Notes under the pieces: model-generated
Database searches by the model: none
What the model was told of the DNA's origin: nothing
The model's input: only the letters and a program-made list of their open reading frames with translations
Shown: positions 10,701 to 22,007 of the stretch, in pieces
Layout: the number at the start of each line of letters is the position of its first letter
Numbering within the stretch: position 1 is the first letter of the stretch
Translations under genes and position numbers: made by a program
Origin: Fistularia commersonii
Lineage: Eukaryota > Chordata > Actinopteri > Syngnathiformes > Fistulariidae
DNA: 64,000 nucleotides
Assembly (NCBI GenBank): GCA_037954325.1
Contig: JBBMNZ010000014.1
Coordinates: forward strand, 12,994,956 to 13,058,955
Reading direction: 5' to 3'

Positions 10701-13700
10701 ATGTGCTTGTAATGTCAGAGATGAAGCAAGATTTCACTAATTGTGCAAAAACATCACTCAGCGGTCATTCGGGCAGAAGGAAATGTTTTTGGCTCATCTC
10801 AAAATCATTACTTTTTTTTGATATATTGCTGCATGATGTACGGACAATGGTGCACTTTTGTTTTCTCATTGTCTACATTTGCGCCATGCCTGACAGAGAC
10901 CGATGATAAGATGCGAGCTTTTGCGGAGCAGGTCTTTGCGTCTGAGACCAAAGATGAGTCCGTCCGAGATGAGCTCTCCATGTTTGACGTATCCGAGGAC
11001 TGTCCCATCATCCACCATGAGATGGCCCACCACCTACACACTGATGATAATTCTGAGAAACGGTGAGAGCAAATCTACTGTTTTGAAAACCAAAAATAAA
11101 TCGTGTTTATTTTCTCTAAAAACCTATGGCTTGTGACTTGGTTTGTTTGATAGGCTTCATGACACATATTTTGTGTGCAAAATATCTGACGATGAGACAG
11201 TGAAGTTCACACTTTGATGTACCACATCTTCAACAGGAAGAGGCGATGCCGCACCATGGCTGTTCCTGCTGCTGCGACCCCGGCCGCTGCTGTCACTGCC
11301 CCTGTAGTATCTGTGGAAGTGGATACACCCACATACCTGGAAGTACCTGACTTCCAGAGAGTAGCCATCATCGGAGACTACGCCTCTGGGGTAACATTTT
11401 CTTTTCATGAACTTTCCAGTAAGATTAACCGAGCACAATAATAGTAAAGTGCTAATTAATTTGAATTAGGAGCCAGATCATTTGACATTTATCAGGTTTC
11501 CTGATAAAACAATTGCAAATTCCTGAACACCTATACTAATTGGTAAAGAAAGGGGAAACTTTATGCTGTCATACAGAAAAACACTAGAGCAGCATAGCAT
11601 TAAAACACGGGGATGATAAGTACAGATTATTTAAGTAATATCATACAGATTCTGTGCAACGGTATAGAGTAGTCAAATTTAGATATGTCAGTGGATATGT
11701 CATCTGAAAAAATCCCCAAACTGAGATATTCTCGAGTCTGAAGGTGAAAACTATTCACACTAAGAGTGTGGCGGTGAGGAACACAACTCTCCTGGCTCCA
11801 CAAGTAAACAAGCAGTACTAAACCTTTAAGAGCTCCAAGAACTCATTAAAGTTCATATCAGGTCACTTTTGCGGTCAAACAAGTGTTAGAAATAATAGGG
11901 TTTAAACTTGTTTGTTTGCAGATCAGACAGAAAAACAGACTTTGAGACCTGTGATTTTATTCTTCTTCAAACCTGTGGATTTAAGCTTTACATTTTATCG
12001 AACTGGTTATCTAACAACAGCTATCAGTTGACTCAATGTCATCCTCATGTAAATAATCCACCATCTGAAGCGTAAAAAACAGCTTTTAGGTTCAACACGG
12101 ATGAAAATATAATGCCTGTTGCTATGGGCTGTAGTTTTAATCTTATTCCAAGATAAGTCTGCTCATCTTTGGAGTCTAAACAATTTTCCCAATTTTGTGA
12201 TCTCTGTATTTGTCTTTTAGAACACAATTTGAGTATTTTTTGAGAAACTTTTAGTTGTTTTTTCAAGATCATTTATCAGTGTTTGTAACGAGAGATCCTT
12301 AGATAGACTTGATGTGAATGTTTGAGGTGTTGACATTGAATTTTAGTGGCTATATGTGTCTGTGTGTCAGTGACCTCTCAGCCTGACTCCCAATGACAGG
12401 CCCATGAATGGAAGTCACCTCTTGCTGCCGGAGGCTCAGATTTCATGACTATGGGTCTGAAATTGCAGAGGGAAAGAAATACTGTGTGCAGAATGATATT
12501 TCTATCTAACCATTCAAGAAATGTCTGTTTATGTTTCAATATATGTTTAAAAGTTGGGGGAAAAATGACATAACAAAGACAATATTTTTTAAACTAATGA
12601 CTAATGTCGGGAAAAACTAGCCTGTATAAAGGAATAATTTGTATTGCATTTTAAAGTCATCCCAGGTGAAGCACCCCCATCTACTGTATACCCTGACCAA
12701 GTTAGACCCCAGGGAGTCAGTCGATATATGTCCAAATTATTATTTTTTTTTTTTTTACTCAGCACAAAGGACAAGAAGAGAAGAAAAAAAACAAATAAGT
12801 AAAAGCATTATTACTGTTAAATACCCAACACAAATATCTGATTCCATGAAAAAAAAAAATAAATTAACAGAACAATAATAAAAAAAAGTACATTGACAAG
12901 GTATAATGACACAACAGCAGAAAAGTATGCAGATAATATTTACCGAGCAAATTAAGTAAATAAATACACATTTAACTATGCAAACAAGCAAATAAATGAA
13001 GACGTTAATAAGAGATGGATCAAAACTAACAAGAGATTCGAAAAACCTGAAAGAAATTATCAATAATCAGTCACTAAAACAGTTTCATAAAGCTGTACAT
13101 TCAGCAAGAGATTTTGATGTGCGGCAAAAGACAGTAAAAATGTGACCTACAGATACAAACGTGTTGTTCCAAATATGAAACTATAAAAGGACGCAGTTAT
13201 CAATAATGTATAAAATACCTGTACTTTGCTCCTCAGGTCACCATGGATGACTTTGAGCTGTCCTGTAAGGGTCTGTATCGGGCCTTGACCATCAGGGAGA
13301 AATACATGAGACTGGCGTATCAGCGCTTCCCAAGGACGGCCTCGCAGTACCTGCGTGAAATGGAGGGTGAGGCATTTAAGCCCGAAGATCAGGTGCAACC
13401 AGGTGAGGAGACGCTGCTTATGTGAAAGCTTCCATGAAAAGATGTCACAACTCTAAACTTCTGAATTGTTGTACATTTCCATAGTCTTCACTCCTCCTCC
13501 AAAGAATGGCGAGGACCCGTTTGAAAACAGCGACCTACCAAAAAATCTGGGTTATGTTGCTCGTATGAAAGATGGTCTCATCTACGTGTACAATGACGCC
13601 GCAGCTGCTGACAAACATCAGCCCAAAGACATGCCCTGCCCTGACTATGCCACCTTTATCGATGACATGAACTTCCTCATCGCTCTCATTGCACAGGGCC

Positions 13701-16700
13701 CAACGTGAGTCTAAGAGTGTGTTTATGCATTTTAAAAGTTTCAGTTCTCACCATGTTCCTCCATAATTTTATTCAAAGCATTTTTTCAAGGTATTTATTC
13801 AAAGCTTTCTGTAGTCAAGCTTTTGAAAGCAGGCAAAGACTTTTATGACAATAACAAACATTTTTGATGCATTAGTCATGGAAATGCTCCGGTATCTGAC
13901 AGTTCATCTGTTGTGATTCCTCTCTGATCTTCAGTAAAACTTACACTCACCGCCGTCTGAAGTTCCTGATGTCCAAGTTCAATGTGCATGAGATGCTGAA
14001 TGAGATGGAGGAGATGAGGGAACTAAAGATGAACCCCCACAGGGATTTCTACAACTGTAGGAAGGTAGCTGAAAGTTACAAACTCTGCAAACAACAGTTA
14101 ACATTAGAGCTACAATAAAACATTCAATGGAAAAAACAACCACATGGACTAGATTTAAAATGACAAAAAAGGAATTTATTTATCATTTTTAATGTTTCAA
14201 CTTCCAGAGCATACTCTCTGTCAGTTGCTGCTCTATCTTGAGACTACACAATTAAAACGTGCAAATCTCAGTGGCCCACTGGCTGTCCTCTCTTCCCAGG
14301 TGGACACCCACATCCATGCTGCTGCGTGCATGAACCAGAAACATTTGCTGCGCTTTATCAAGAAGTCTTACCGCGTAGATGCCGACCGCATCGTGCACAA
14401 ACTCAACGGCCGTGAAGTCACCATGAAGGAGCTCTTTGAGTCCCTCAACCTGCATCCATATGACCTTACTGTGGACTCTCTGGATGTCCATGCTGTGCGT
14501 TCCTGACCTTATATAGCATTTTATGCAAATGACCAAAATAACATTGGAGGGAAACAGAAAAGAAGCTCATTTTCCCTTGGTCTGTCCAAGGGTGAATGAA
14601 AACACATACAATGGGTTAAAAGTATCGTAAAGTTTATGGTGTTTTGGTTTAGAAGAAAATAGAATGCCCTTTATTGTCAGTTTTCTGAATTTACAACAAG
14701 ATTGGAGCAATTCTTCTTTCAGTGCAAACAGTGAGTTACACTAATATATACAGGATAAAGTCCTACAATACAGTGTAAATAGACCCTGGACAAGGCAGTT
14801 CAAATTCACTCTAGAGAAGACAGAGCAAACAGTGCAAGACAATGCAAATTGACTCTATAATGAAGATGGTGCAAACAGCTCAAGGCAGAGCAAATTCACT
14901 CTGTAGACGGTGGAGATAAAAACAAGAATCTAAATAATATGAAAAGTATTGCAGAGGATGTAAACAAGTATTTCACTGGTTATTGGCATGATTGTCGTGT
15001 AATGGCTGAGATATATTGCACATTGTCAGATTAGTTGACAGCAGAAATACAGGACTGTCTCAGAAAATTAGAATATTGTGATAAAGTTCTATATCTTCTG
15101 TGATGCAATTACAAAAACAAAAATGTCATACATTCTGGATTCATTACAAATCAACTGAAATATTGCAAGCTTTTTGTTATTTTAATATTGCTGATAATGG
15201 CTTACATCTTAAGAAAACTTAAAAATCCTATCTCAAAATATTAGAATATCATGAAAAAGTAATTTTTGTTTTTTTAATTGCACTACAGAAGAAAAAAAAC
15301 TTTATCACAATATTCTAATTTTCTGAGGCAGTCCTGTATGTTGATGGCTTGGGTTGTTGCATACGAGAGTTCAGGGTGGTGACGGGTTTGCAAAAAAAAA
15401 AAAAAAACTCTTTGAATCTGTTAGTTATTGTTTTGATACACCTGTTGTACCTGCCAGAAGGCAACAGGTCAAACAGCTGGGAACCTACATGTAAACTGTC
15501 CTTCATGATATCTTTATCAAATCATAGTCATGATCCTTCAAGGTCAAAATCTTTTTGGGTCTTACTTGTCTCTTTGTGGTTACTTTGAAGGGAAGACAAA
15601 CCTTCCAGCGTTTTGATAAATTCAATGCCAAGTACAACCCTGTTGGAGCCAGCGAGCTGCGTGATTTGTACATGAAGACAGAAAACCACATCAATGGGGA
15701 GTACTTTGCCACCATCATCAAGGTCAGTTTCAATATTTCAGTACATTGTTAAAAAAAGAAACACTTCAGGAAAAAAAAAGAGTTTTGGAATCATTGGAAT
15801 GAACCTTTTGTTCAAAGCACCTAGACTCTAACCTCCAGTTGATATACTTGTAGAAGTCAATCTTTTGAGAAGGGGATGCCTCCTATTATGTATTCAACAG
15901 TCTGCTGAGTTGAAGTTCATGTCACTAGAGCCTGATCTGTCATTTGCTTGAACCAGGAAGTAGCCAGTGACTTGGAGGATGCTAAGTACCAGTATGCTGA
16001 ACCCCGTCTCTCCATCTATGGCTCCAACCCCAATGAGTGGAACAAGCTCTCAAGCTGGTTTGTCAAGCACAGAGTTTACTCCCCAAACTTCAAATGGATG
16101 ATTCAAATTCCCAGGATCTAGTAAGTCTTTCAAACTCAGTCCTTCATTTCTTGATGTTTGAGTCGATGGTGAGACTGATGGACAGCAATTGATATTTTTG
16201 CAGATACATTAATTATTCTTTTTATCTGTGGCATCACAGTGATTAAAAGTGTTTACCGGTCATTGTCAGTCAAATAAAAAGGACACAGTATTCAGCTTTT
16301 GTTATAAAGCTGCAGCGATGAACAAAAATCAGATATGTATTCTTCTGGTTCTCCCTTGTGTTTCAGTGATATCTTCAGGGGCAGAAACTTCGTGCCCCAC
16401 TTTGGCAAGATGTTGGAGAACATTTTCCTTCCTGTGTTCCAGGCTACCATTGACCCACAGTCAAACAAAGAGCTCAGCATCTTCCTCAAGCATGTGAGCC
16501 AGAAGAGCCTCAAGTGCTCAAGTGCTGAGTTTTATCTTTTACCGTCTTTAATACACTAAAGCTATACTTATGAAGAAGATGATGAAACAACCTCTCTCAG
16601 GATGGAAAAGTATTTATTTTCCAAAACTGGTGGGCAGAAATTAATAGAAATGCATTTTAAGCATTATATTCATACACATAGACATTCACACTGTATATGT

Positions 16701-19616
16701 TCTTATGCATTTAATGTACTAGAATTATTACTTGTGGGGGAAAAAAAATCAGACAAGGTTCACTTTTCCCTTTGGCTTGTGTAACAAATCCTTCCGTTCT
16801 GGTATGTAGGTGACAGGTTTTGACAGTGTGGATGATGAGTCCAAGCACAGCGGCCACATGTTCTCTACTAAGAGCCCCAAACCAGAGGAGTGGGACATTG
16901 CGAAGAACCCCTCCTACACCTACTACATCTATTACATGTATGCCAACATAGCAGTGCTCAACCAGCTCCGGAGGTGAGTAGCAATCTGTGGGAAAATTTT
17001 GTTGGCTCAACCCCAACCGGTATGGGATTTTTTTTTGAGTGAATACCAACCTCAATATGTTGGAGTTGCACAATCAGTGAAAAATTTGGACATCAGAAAA
17101 AAATTAACTGAAAGCAAGTTACATTTAAGTTGGAAATAAATATCAGGTTGAAGTTGAGATCTCTTATCTGTTAGTGAACAAATGAAATATCGGAATTGGT
17201 CAATGTCCACTTTGCCAAAAATTAAAGACACCACATTTCCTTATTAGGTAGCTTTGTTTTCTAAATCTTTCTAACTTTCTAACTTTTCTTCCCTCTCTTC
17301 ATGTGAGAAAAATGATCTTAAATTCTCATGTGTCACATGTCGCATTTCGCACTTTCTCCGAGATGAGATTGTTGTATGACAATGTGCTTGTCTTGTGTTT
17401 TCCAGACAGAGGGGCATGAACACGTTCATGTTCAGGCCTCACTGTGGTGAAGCTGGCGCTGTCACTCATCTGTTGGCTGCCTTCATGACTGCTGACAATA
17501 TCTCTCACGGTCTTAACCTCAAGAAGGTCAGTTCTCTAGACTGATGATACAGAGACAAATTTAGTGTCTCATACATTATAGATTTACTCTGATATTCAGC
17601 AGTGAACATAATTCTGTACCTCATAGGTCTTTCCACAGTGCTAGAAACCACACTCTTCTCAAGTGATAACAAAGGCTTTCAGCTTCCTGAATCACAGTAT
17701 AAGAGAAACAACATGATAAAATATATATATTTTTAATTTTTGCAGTAATATCTGTCTATCTAACTTCTACTTGTCTGAAAAGCCTTGAAAAAAAGCTGAC
17801 TATATTTCAATTAACATCTGATTAATTCTTGCAGAGTCCTGTACTGCAGTACCTGTACTTCCTGACCCAGATCCCCATCGCCATGTCCCCTCTTAGCAAC
17901 AACAGCCTCTTCCTAGAGTACGCCAAAAACCCGCTGCTGGAGTTTCACAAGAAAGGCCTGGTGGTCTCTTTGTCCACTGACGACCCCATGCAATTCCACT
18001 ACACCAAGGTCCGAGTCCATTGCAAGACGTCTCACTGTATTGTGTAATGTACTATAGTTGTATGCACGTCTTCTGGGCAAAATCATCTATAAATGGTTTT
18101 TGTGGAGAACCTAGACATAACAGCCAGGGAGGGGTACCAAGTGAGTGAAACAATGACCAGACCTTAAAAACCTTTTTATTTTTTCCATAGTAGCTAAAAC
18201 AAATGTGCAAAATTAGCATTTTCTCAGACATGGAGTACAAAATCAGATACCCTTGGCTGAAAAAAAAAATGTAAAAATTGAAATCATTTCTAGAAAAGTC
18301 AGAGAGAAATTATAGGGATTGACAGGAATCTCCATGGAGCATGATGTTTGCAGATGACAATGTGATCTGTAGTGAGATCGGGGAACAGGATGAGGAAAAT
18401 CTTGAGAAGTGGAGGTGTGCTCTTGAAAGGAGAGGAATGCAGGTTAGTCGCAGCAAGACAGAGTATATGTGTGTGGATGAGAAGAACCCTTGTGGAACGG
18501 TGAGGCTACAGGGAATGGAGATGAAGAAGTTGGAGGATTTCAAGTACTTGGGGTCAACAGTCCAGAGCAGCAGAGAGTGTGAAAAAGAGGTGAAGAAGCG
18601 GGTTCAAGCAGGTTGGAACGGGTGAAGAAAAGTGTCAGGGGTGTCAGGGGTAGTATGTGATAGAAAGCCAGCCAGAATGAAATGAAAAGTGCACAAGACA
18701 GTGGTGAGACCAGCGATGCCGAATGGCCTAGAAACAGTGACATAGACGAAGAGACAGGAGTTAGTGCTAGAGGTTGTAGAGAAGAAGATGTAAAAGTTCT
18801 CTTTGGGAGTTACGAGGATGGATAGGATCAGGACTGAGTCTATCAGAGGAACAGCACATGTTAGATGTTTTGGAGAGAAGGTCAGAGACGCCAGACTGAC
18901 ACCGTTCGGTCATGTACAGAGGAGGGATAGTGAATATATTGGTAGACAGATGCTGGAATTGGAGCTGCCGGGCAGGAGGTCGAGAGGAAGACCAACGAGA
19001 AGGTTTATGGACGTAGTGAGAGAGGATATGAAGGTAGTTGGTGTGAGAGAGAAGGATACAGAGAATAGAGTTAGATGGAAAAGGTTGATTCGCTGTGGCG
19101 ACCCCTGAAGGGAAAAGCCAAAAGGAAAAGACGAAGAAGGAAAAAAACACCTAAATTTAGGATGTTTATGTCTGCAGGAGCCCCTGATGGAGGAGTACGC
19201 CATTGCAGCCCAAGTCTTTAAGCTAAGTACCTGCGACATGTGTGAGATCTCCAGGAACAGTGTGCTCCAGAGCAGCATGTCTCATGAGGTAGGACAGAAA
19301 GAAGTTTATGAACATTTGATTTATCATATGATATTAGCCTTTTAAAGATCTGAAAGGTTTCTTTAGTCATTGATGGCGCAACAGAATAACTGCAGAACCA
19401 AAATTTGCTAAAATGTATTATATAATAGATCATAACCTTGTTTATTTTTCTGTGCTTCAGGAGAAATGCCACTTCTTGGGTCAGAACTACCTGAAAGAGG
19501 GTCCTGAGGGCAATGATATTCGTAAGACCAACGTTGCCCAAATCCGTATGGCGTATCGCTATGAGACCCTGTGCTATGAGATGAACCTCATCAAGGAGGG
19601 GCTGAAGGTCGATTAA
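7701..19616 (+). CDS. ampd1: AMP deaminase 1 (muscle-type adenylate deaminase)
   Basis: Fifteen coding exons: 7701-7722, 10897-11062, 11237-11390, 13237-13402, 13485-13704, 13935-14064, 14300-14494, 15591-15722, 15957-16120, 16367-16493, 16810-16973, 17406-17526, 17835-18008, 19178-19288, 19461-19616. They sum to 2202 nt (733 aa), all with matching phases and GT/AG borders. The enzyme converts AMP to IMP plus ammonia in the purine nucleotide cycle of muscle cytosol. The catalytic C-terminal part is strongly conserved: THIH zinc ligands (H290, H292), HCGEAG (H559, E562), SHGLNL (H581) and SLSTDDP (D636, D637). The N-terminal part (about residues 1-115) is divergent, as is usual for AMPDs. The start has a good context (CACCATG) and MPKVVVP resembles the mammalian MPLFKLP start. 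I prefer AMPD1 to AMPD2/3 because of the short N-terminus and the QVFASETKDE segment. Confidence 0.95.
9427..9491. repeat. LINE/SINE 3' tail with TAATG pentamer array
   Basis: GTCGCTTTGGATAAAAGCGT followed by CTGCCAAATGACTG and then tandem TAATG units is a very common teleost LINE/SINE 3' end. It lies in ampd1 intron 1. The 5' limit of the element is not visible. Confidence 0.6.
9630..9678. repeat. 21-bp inverted repeat with 7-nt loop
   Basis: Arms 9630-9650 and 9658-9678 match at 20 of 21 positions; the one mismatch would be a G-U pair in RNA. The loop is TATCACG. It lies in ampd1 intron 1 and is not part of a transposon I recognise. Confidence 0.85.
11237..11390 (+). CDS. ampd1: ampd1 exon 3 with Ala/Val-rich linker
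   Basis: The exon encodes a basic KRRCR patch, then an alanine/proline/valine-rich stretch (AVPAAATPAAAVTAPVV), then the conserved PDFQRVAIIGDYASG that leads into the catalytic half. The human protein as I recall it has a Ser/Thr-rich, not Ala-rich, linker at this place. Confidence 0.85.
14300..14494 (+). CDS. ampd1: ampd1 exon 7: HxH zinc-binding exon
   Basis: Encodes VDTHIHAAACMNQKHLLRF (the HxH metal ligands of the adenosine/AMP deaminase fold) and ends at DSLDVHA. The exon is 195 nt, phase 0 at both ends. Confidence 0.9.
14655..15486. mobile_element. Degenerate interspersed repeat split by a Tc1-type element
   Basis: The left part (14655-15047) begins like AGAATGCCCTTTATTGTCAG and runs to ATATTGCACATTGTC. 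The right part (15339-15486) has GAGTTCAGGGTGGTGACG and CTGCCAGAAGGCAACAGGTC. These are parts of one common teleost repeat, which I take to be a LINE-derived 3' region. A family A element sits between them. The repeat lies in ampd1 intron 7; ends and family name are uncertain. Confidence 0.5.
15050..15336. mobile_element. Tc1/mariner-type non-autonomous element (family A), copy 2
   Basis: A 287-bp copy with the same terminal inverted repeats as at 3424, flanked by TA (15048-15049, 15337-15338). It lies in ampd1 intron 7 and interrupts an older repeat. Confidence 0.9.
17406..17526 (+). CDS. ampd1: ampd1 exon 12: HCGEAG exon
   Basis: Encodes RGMNTFMFRPHCGEAGAV and DNISHGLNLKK. By family analogy the His and Glu of HCGEAG and the His of SHGLN are metal or catalytic residues, like the HAGE and following His of adenosine deaminase. 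Confidence 0.9.
17835..18008 (+). CDS. ampd1: ampd1 exon 13: SLSTDDP signature
   Basis: Encodes SPVLQYLYFLTQIPIAMSPL and GLVVSLSTDDPMQFHYTK, the family signature with the catalytic and metal-binding aspartates. The following 1,169-bp intron contains a truncated LINE. Confidence 0.92.
18320..19141 (+). mobile_element. 5'-truncated RTE-like LINE, copy 1 (ampd1 intron 13)
   Basis: The sequence begins inside the reverse transcriptase at the catalytic box (MMFADDNVICSEIGEQDEEN) and continues through MKKLEDFKYLGSTVQSSREC. The C-terminal region follows with FGHVQRRDSEYIGRQMLELE and ends as in other copies at GGCGACCCCTGAAGGGAAAA plus an A/G-rich tail. Frameshifts and stops break it. It is in the same orientation as ampd1. 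Confidence 0.85.
19461..19616 (+). CDS. ampd1: ampd1 last coding exon
   Basis: Encodes EKCHFLGQNYLKEGPEGND through MAYRYETLCYEMNLIKEGLK, ending VD and TAA at 19614-19616. The C-terminus is close to that of mammalian AMPD1. Confidence 0.92.
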   Translation, partial: EKCHFLGQNYLKEGPEGNDIRKTNVAQIRMAYRYETLCYEMNLIKEGLKVD

Positions 19617-19827
19617 ACACAAGCTCATCGCTGGTGTTGCAAGTGATAAAACAGCTCGGGAGTCAAAAGCTTTTTGTTTTTTCAGTTGCAATTCTTCAAG
19701 TTTAAGAAAACTGCCTTCTGACACATAGATGTTTCAACTGGAGGAGGAAATTTGATCTGCTCCTTGAGTCCTTTATCTACTTCAATTCTTTCATTACAAA
19801 GGAATATTGTGTGTTGGAATGACAGTA

Positions 19828-19833
19828 AATAAA
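19828..19833 (+). terminator. ampd1 polyadenylation signal
   Basis: AATAAA 212 nt after the stop codon, within ACAGTAAATAAACAG. It is the first canonical signal downstream, giving a 3' UTR of about 230 nt. Confidence 0.65.
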
Positions 19834-20067
19834 CAGAGAAAAGCCAAGAGTCTTTGTTAAATGATTATTCATTTCTGCATTGCATGTAAAGAATGGAATG
19901 AAATGCAGGTTTTCAGATCTTCCTGGAGTTTAAAAAAAAAAAAGTGTAAATGAGTAAATGTCCTCTTATGAGGTGCTTTCATCACCTTGCAGTCTTGAAG
20001 TGTTACGCTGGATTGCATTCGCCCATTCACATTTGCAAAGAGAGATGGGTTAGAGCTGCCCTATATG

Positions 20068-20105
20068 GCTGCCAGTTACCATCCTTTATGATGGTAACTG
20101 GCGGC
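20068..20105. repeat. 16-bp inverted repeat, 6-nt loop, downstream of ampd1
   Basis: GCTGCCAGTTACCATC, loop CTTTAT, then GATGGTAACTGGCGGC. Fifteen of 16 positions match, and the remaining one is a T/G pair. It starts 235 nt beyond the ampd1 poly(A) signal. Confidence 0.85.
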
Positions 20106-20553
20106 ACACAGCCTGGAGGAGTTGCCGATGAAACAATTGACCTTCTGATTGGAAAGATGTCAGCTCTACCAATGACTCTACTTGGCCTTATTGCTGCCAA
20201 AAATGGCAAAGTTTTACTATTTCTCGAAAAAAAGGGCAGGTTCTGACACTGAAACACTACTTGATCGGCAGCGACATCTTACCTGGTACTTACTGCACAA
20301 AATAATGTGTTTTCTGTGTGATGTAAATAGATGCCTATCACTCCACACATTAGATCCCATCTGCCGCCTCACCATTCAAGCACTTGATCCAAAATGATAT
20401 CAGATTATTATTTTTTTTCTTGAGATAGACTCTGATAAAGCTGCTTGCCATGTGAACAACAATGAAAGATGTAATCCTCAAAATGACCAATTCAACTCAA
20501 ATTTCAAACATGTGGTAAATATTTGAAATGGCGGCTTCCCCCTGACAAAACTA

Positions 20554-20840
20554 CAGGACTGTCTCAGAAAATTAGAATATTGTGATAAAGTTCCTTTTCT
20601 TCTGTAATGCAATTAAAACAACAAGAATTACTTTTCCAGGATATTCTAATATTTTGAGATAGGATTTTTGAGTTTTCTTAAGATGTAAGCCATAATCAGC
20701 AATATTAAAATAATAAAAGGCTCGGAATATTTCAGTTGATTTGAAATGAATCCAGAATGTATGGCATTTTTGTTTTTGTAATTGCATTACAGAAGATAAA
20801 GAACTTTATCATAATATTCTAATTTTCTGAGTCAGTCCTG
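20554..20840. mobile_element. Tc1/mariner-type non-autonomous element (family A), copy 3
   Basis: A 287-bp copy, inverted relative to copies 1 and 2 (the internal AGGATTTTTGAG segment reads on the other strand), flanked by TA (20552-20553, 20841-20842). It lies between ampd1 and the putative calcrl 5' region. Confidence 0.9.
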
Positions 20841-21839
20841 TAGATCCTTCCCAGCCTGTCAGAAGAGCAAGTACCGGTATTGTCCGTCAGATGGCAGCAT
20901 CGAGCTGCGTATGTACTATCACGCACCTGTAAAGTCATAATAATCTTAAAAAGGTTCTTTGTTTTATTTCTTTGGTTTGTTTTTTCTCATGATTTTCAAT
21001 ATATTTGCATTCTGCGTTTGCGCGGCGGACGGTGGCTGTGACGCTCCAACGATCACTCGTCAACAACAAATGGTATTGTTATGCATTTGGCTGACAACCT
21101 TTTATTATACTCTCCTAAAGTGGAGACACTGAGTTTGATTGTGACTTACAGAGAAAAAAGGACTTTTGATTTTCAGTTAAATTCAATGTTAAAGGTCATT
21201 TACTAAACTACTTGTATGTGTTCTGTCACAGAGGATGTCAGGATACTGATTTTAACTCAGCAACGGCGACTCGTACCGGAAGTTGCTCCTACATAATCAA
21301 ATATATGACCGAAATGTGATTCATTTTTCACCTAACAAGAGGTGATATAGACTGCAAAATTATAGAAGGAGTTCATTCTAATTGTTTAGTTTGTGTAAAA
21401 TGGCTGGCATGTATAAGAAATCGATTTAAATGGTGTCGTTTACAAATATATGATAAGCTTTTGAGATGACGGCTCATCGACTTGTTGATGGGTCAGTCAG
21501 TTGGGGAAAGATTTCAGAGATATATTTATCTGTGCACCTGCTCTAAACTATGTTATACATAATAATAATGATAATAATAATATCCATAATTCAGTGTGCT
21601 TGATAGATTTAATGGTAGACCTTGAACTTTACTGTATCTCTACCTGAATCATCTTCACTTCTGCTTCGCTACAGCTACATAATAAGCAAACCTGGAATAT
21701 TCGAGTCAACTTCAAGCCAGGACTGGCTTTACATATTTGTGTATAATTTTATTATTTGCACATGTTTAAAATAAGTCATGTACGTTGATGACAATGGAAT
21801 TTTGTTTGTAAAAATTATTGTAAATAGCGTTTGTCCATT

Positions 21840-22007
21840 ACTTTGAAAGGGCTAAATGGACGGAAGTTGTGTGTTTTCGTCTGCGGCTGGTTCGGCCGGT
21901 GTTGTGGGGTTGGTACGTCTTGTCAGCGGGCAGCGGCATGACACGCTTCGTCGCTCGGAGATGGGGATATTTGAAGGAGACTGTTTGACAACTCACCCAA
22001 AGAGAAG
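21840..22007 (+). promoter_or_regulatory. Candidate CpG-richer promoter / non-coding first exon
   Basis: This block is richer in CpG than its surroundings (CTGCGGCTGGTTCGGCCGG, CACGCTTCGTCGCTCGG). It ends in AAAGAGAAG|GTAAAT, a fair splice donor at 22008. ETS-like CGGAAGT motifs occur at 21277-21284 (CCGGAAGT) and near 21858. It is the only such block between ampd1 and calcrl, so it may be the 5' UTR exon of calcrl; no splice evidence is available. Confidence 0.35.

Noticed and set aside
19950..20246. 98-codon open frame after ampd1
   Set aside because: No recognised domain, no splice signals, and it contains the hairpin at 20068. It lies beyond the ampd1 poly(A) signal.
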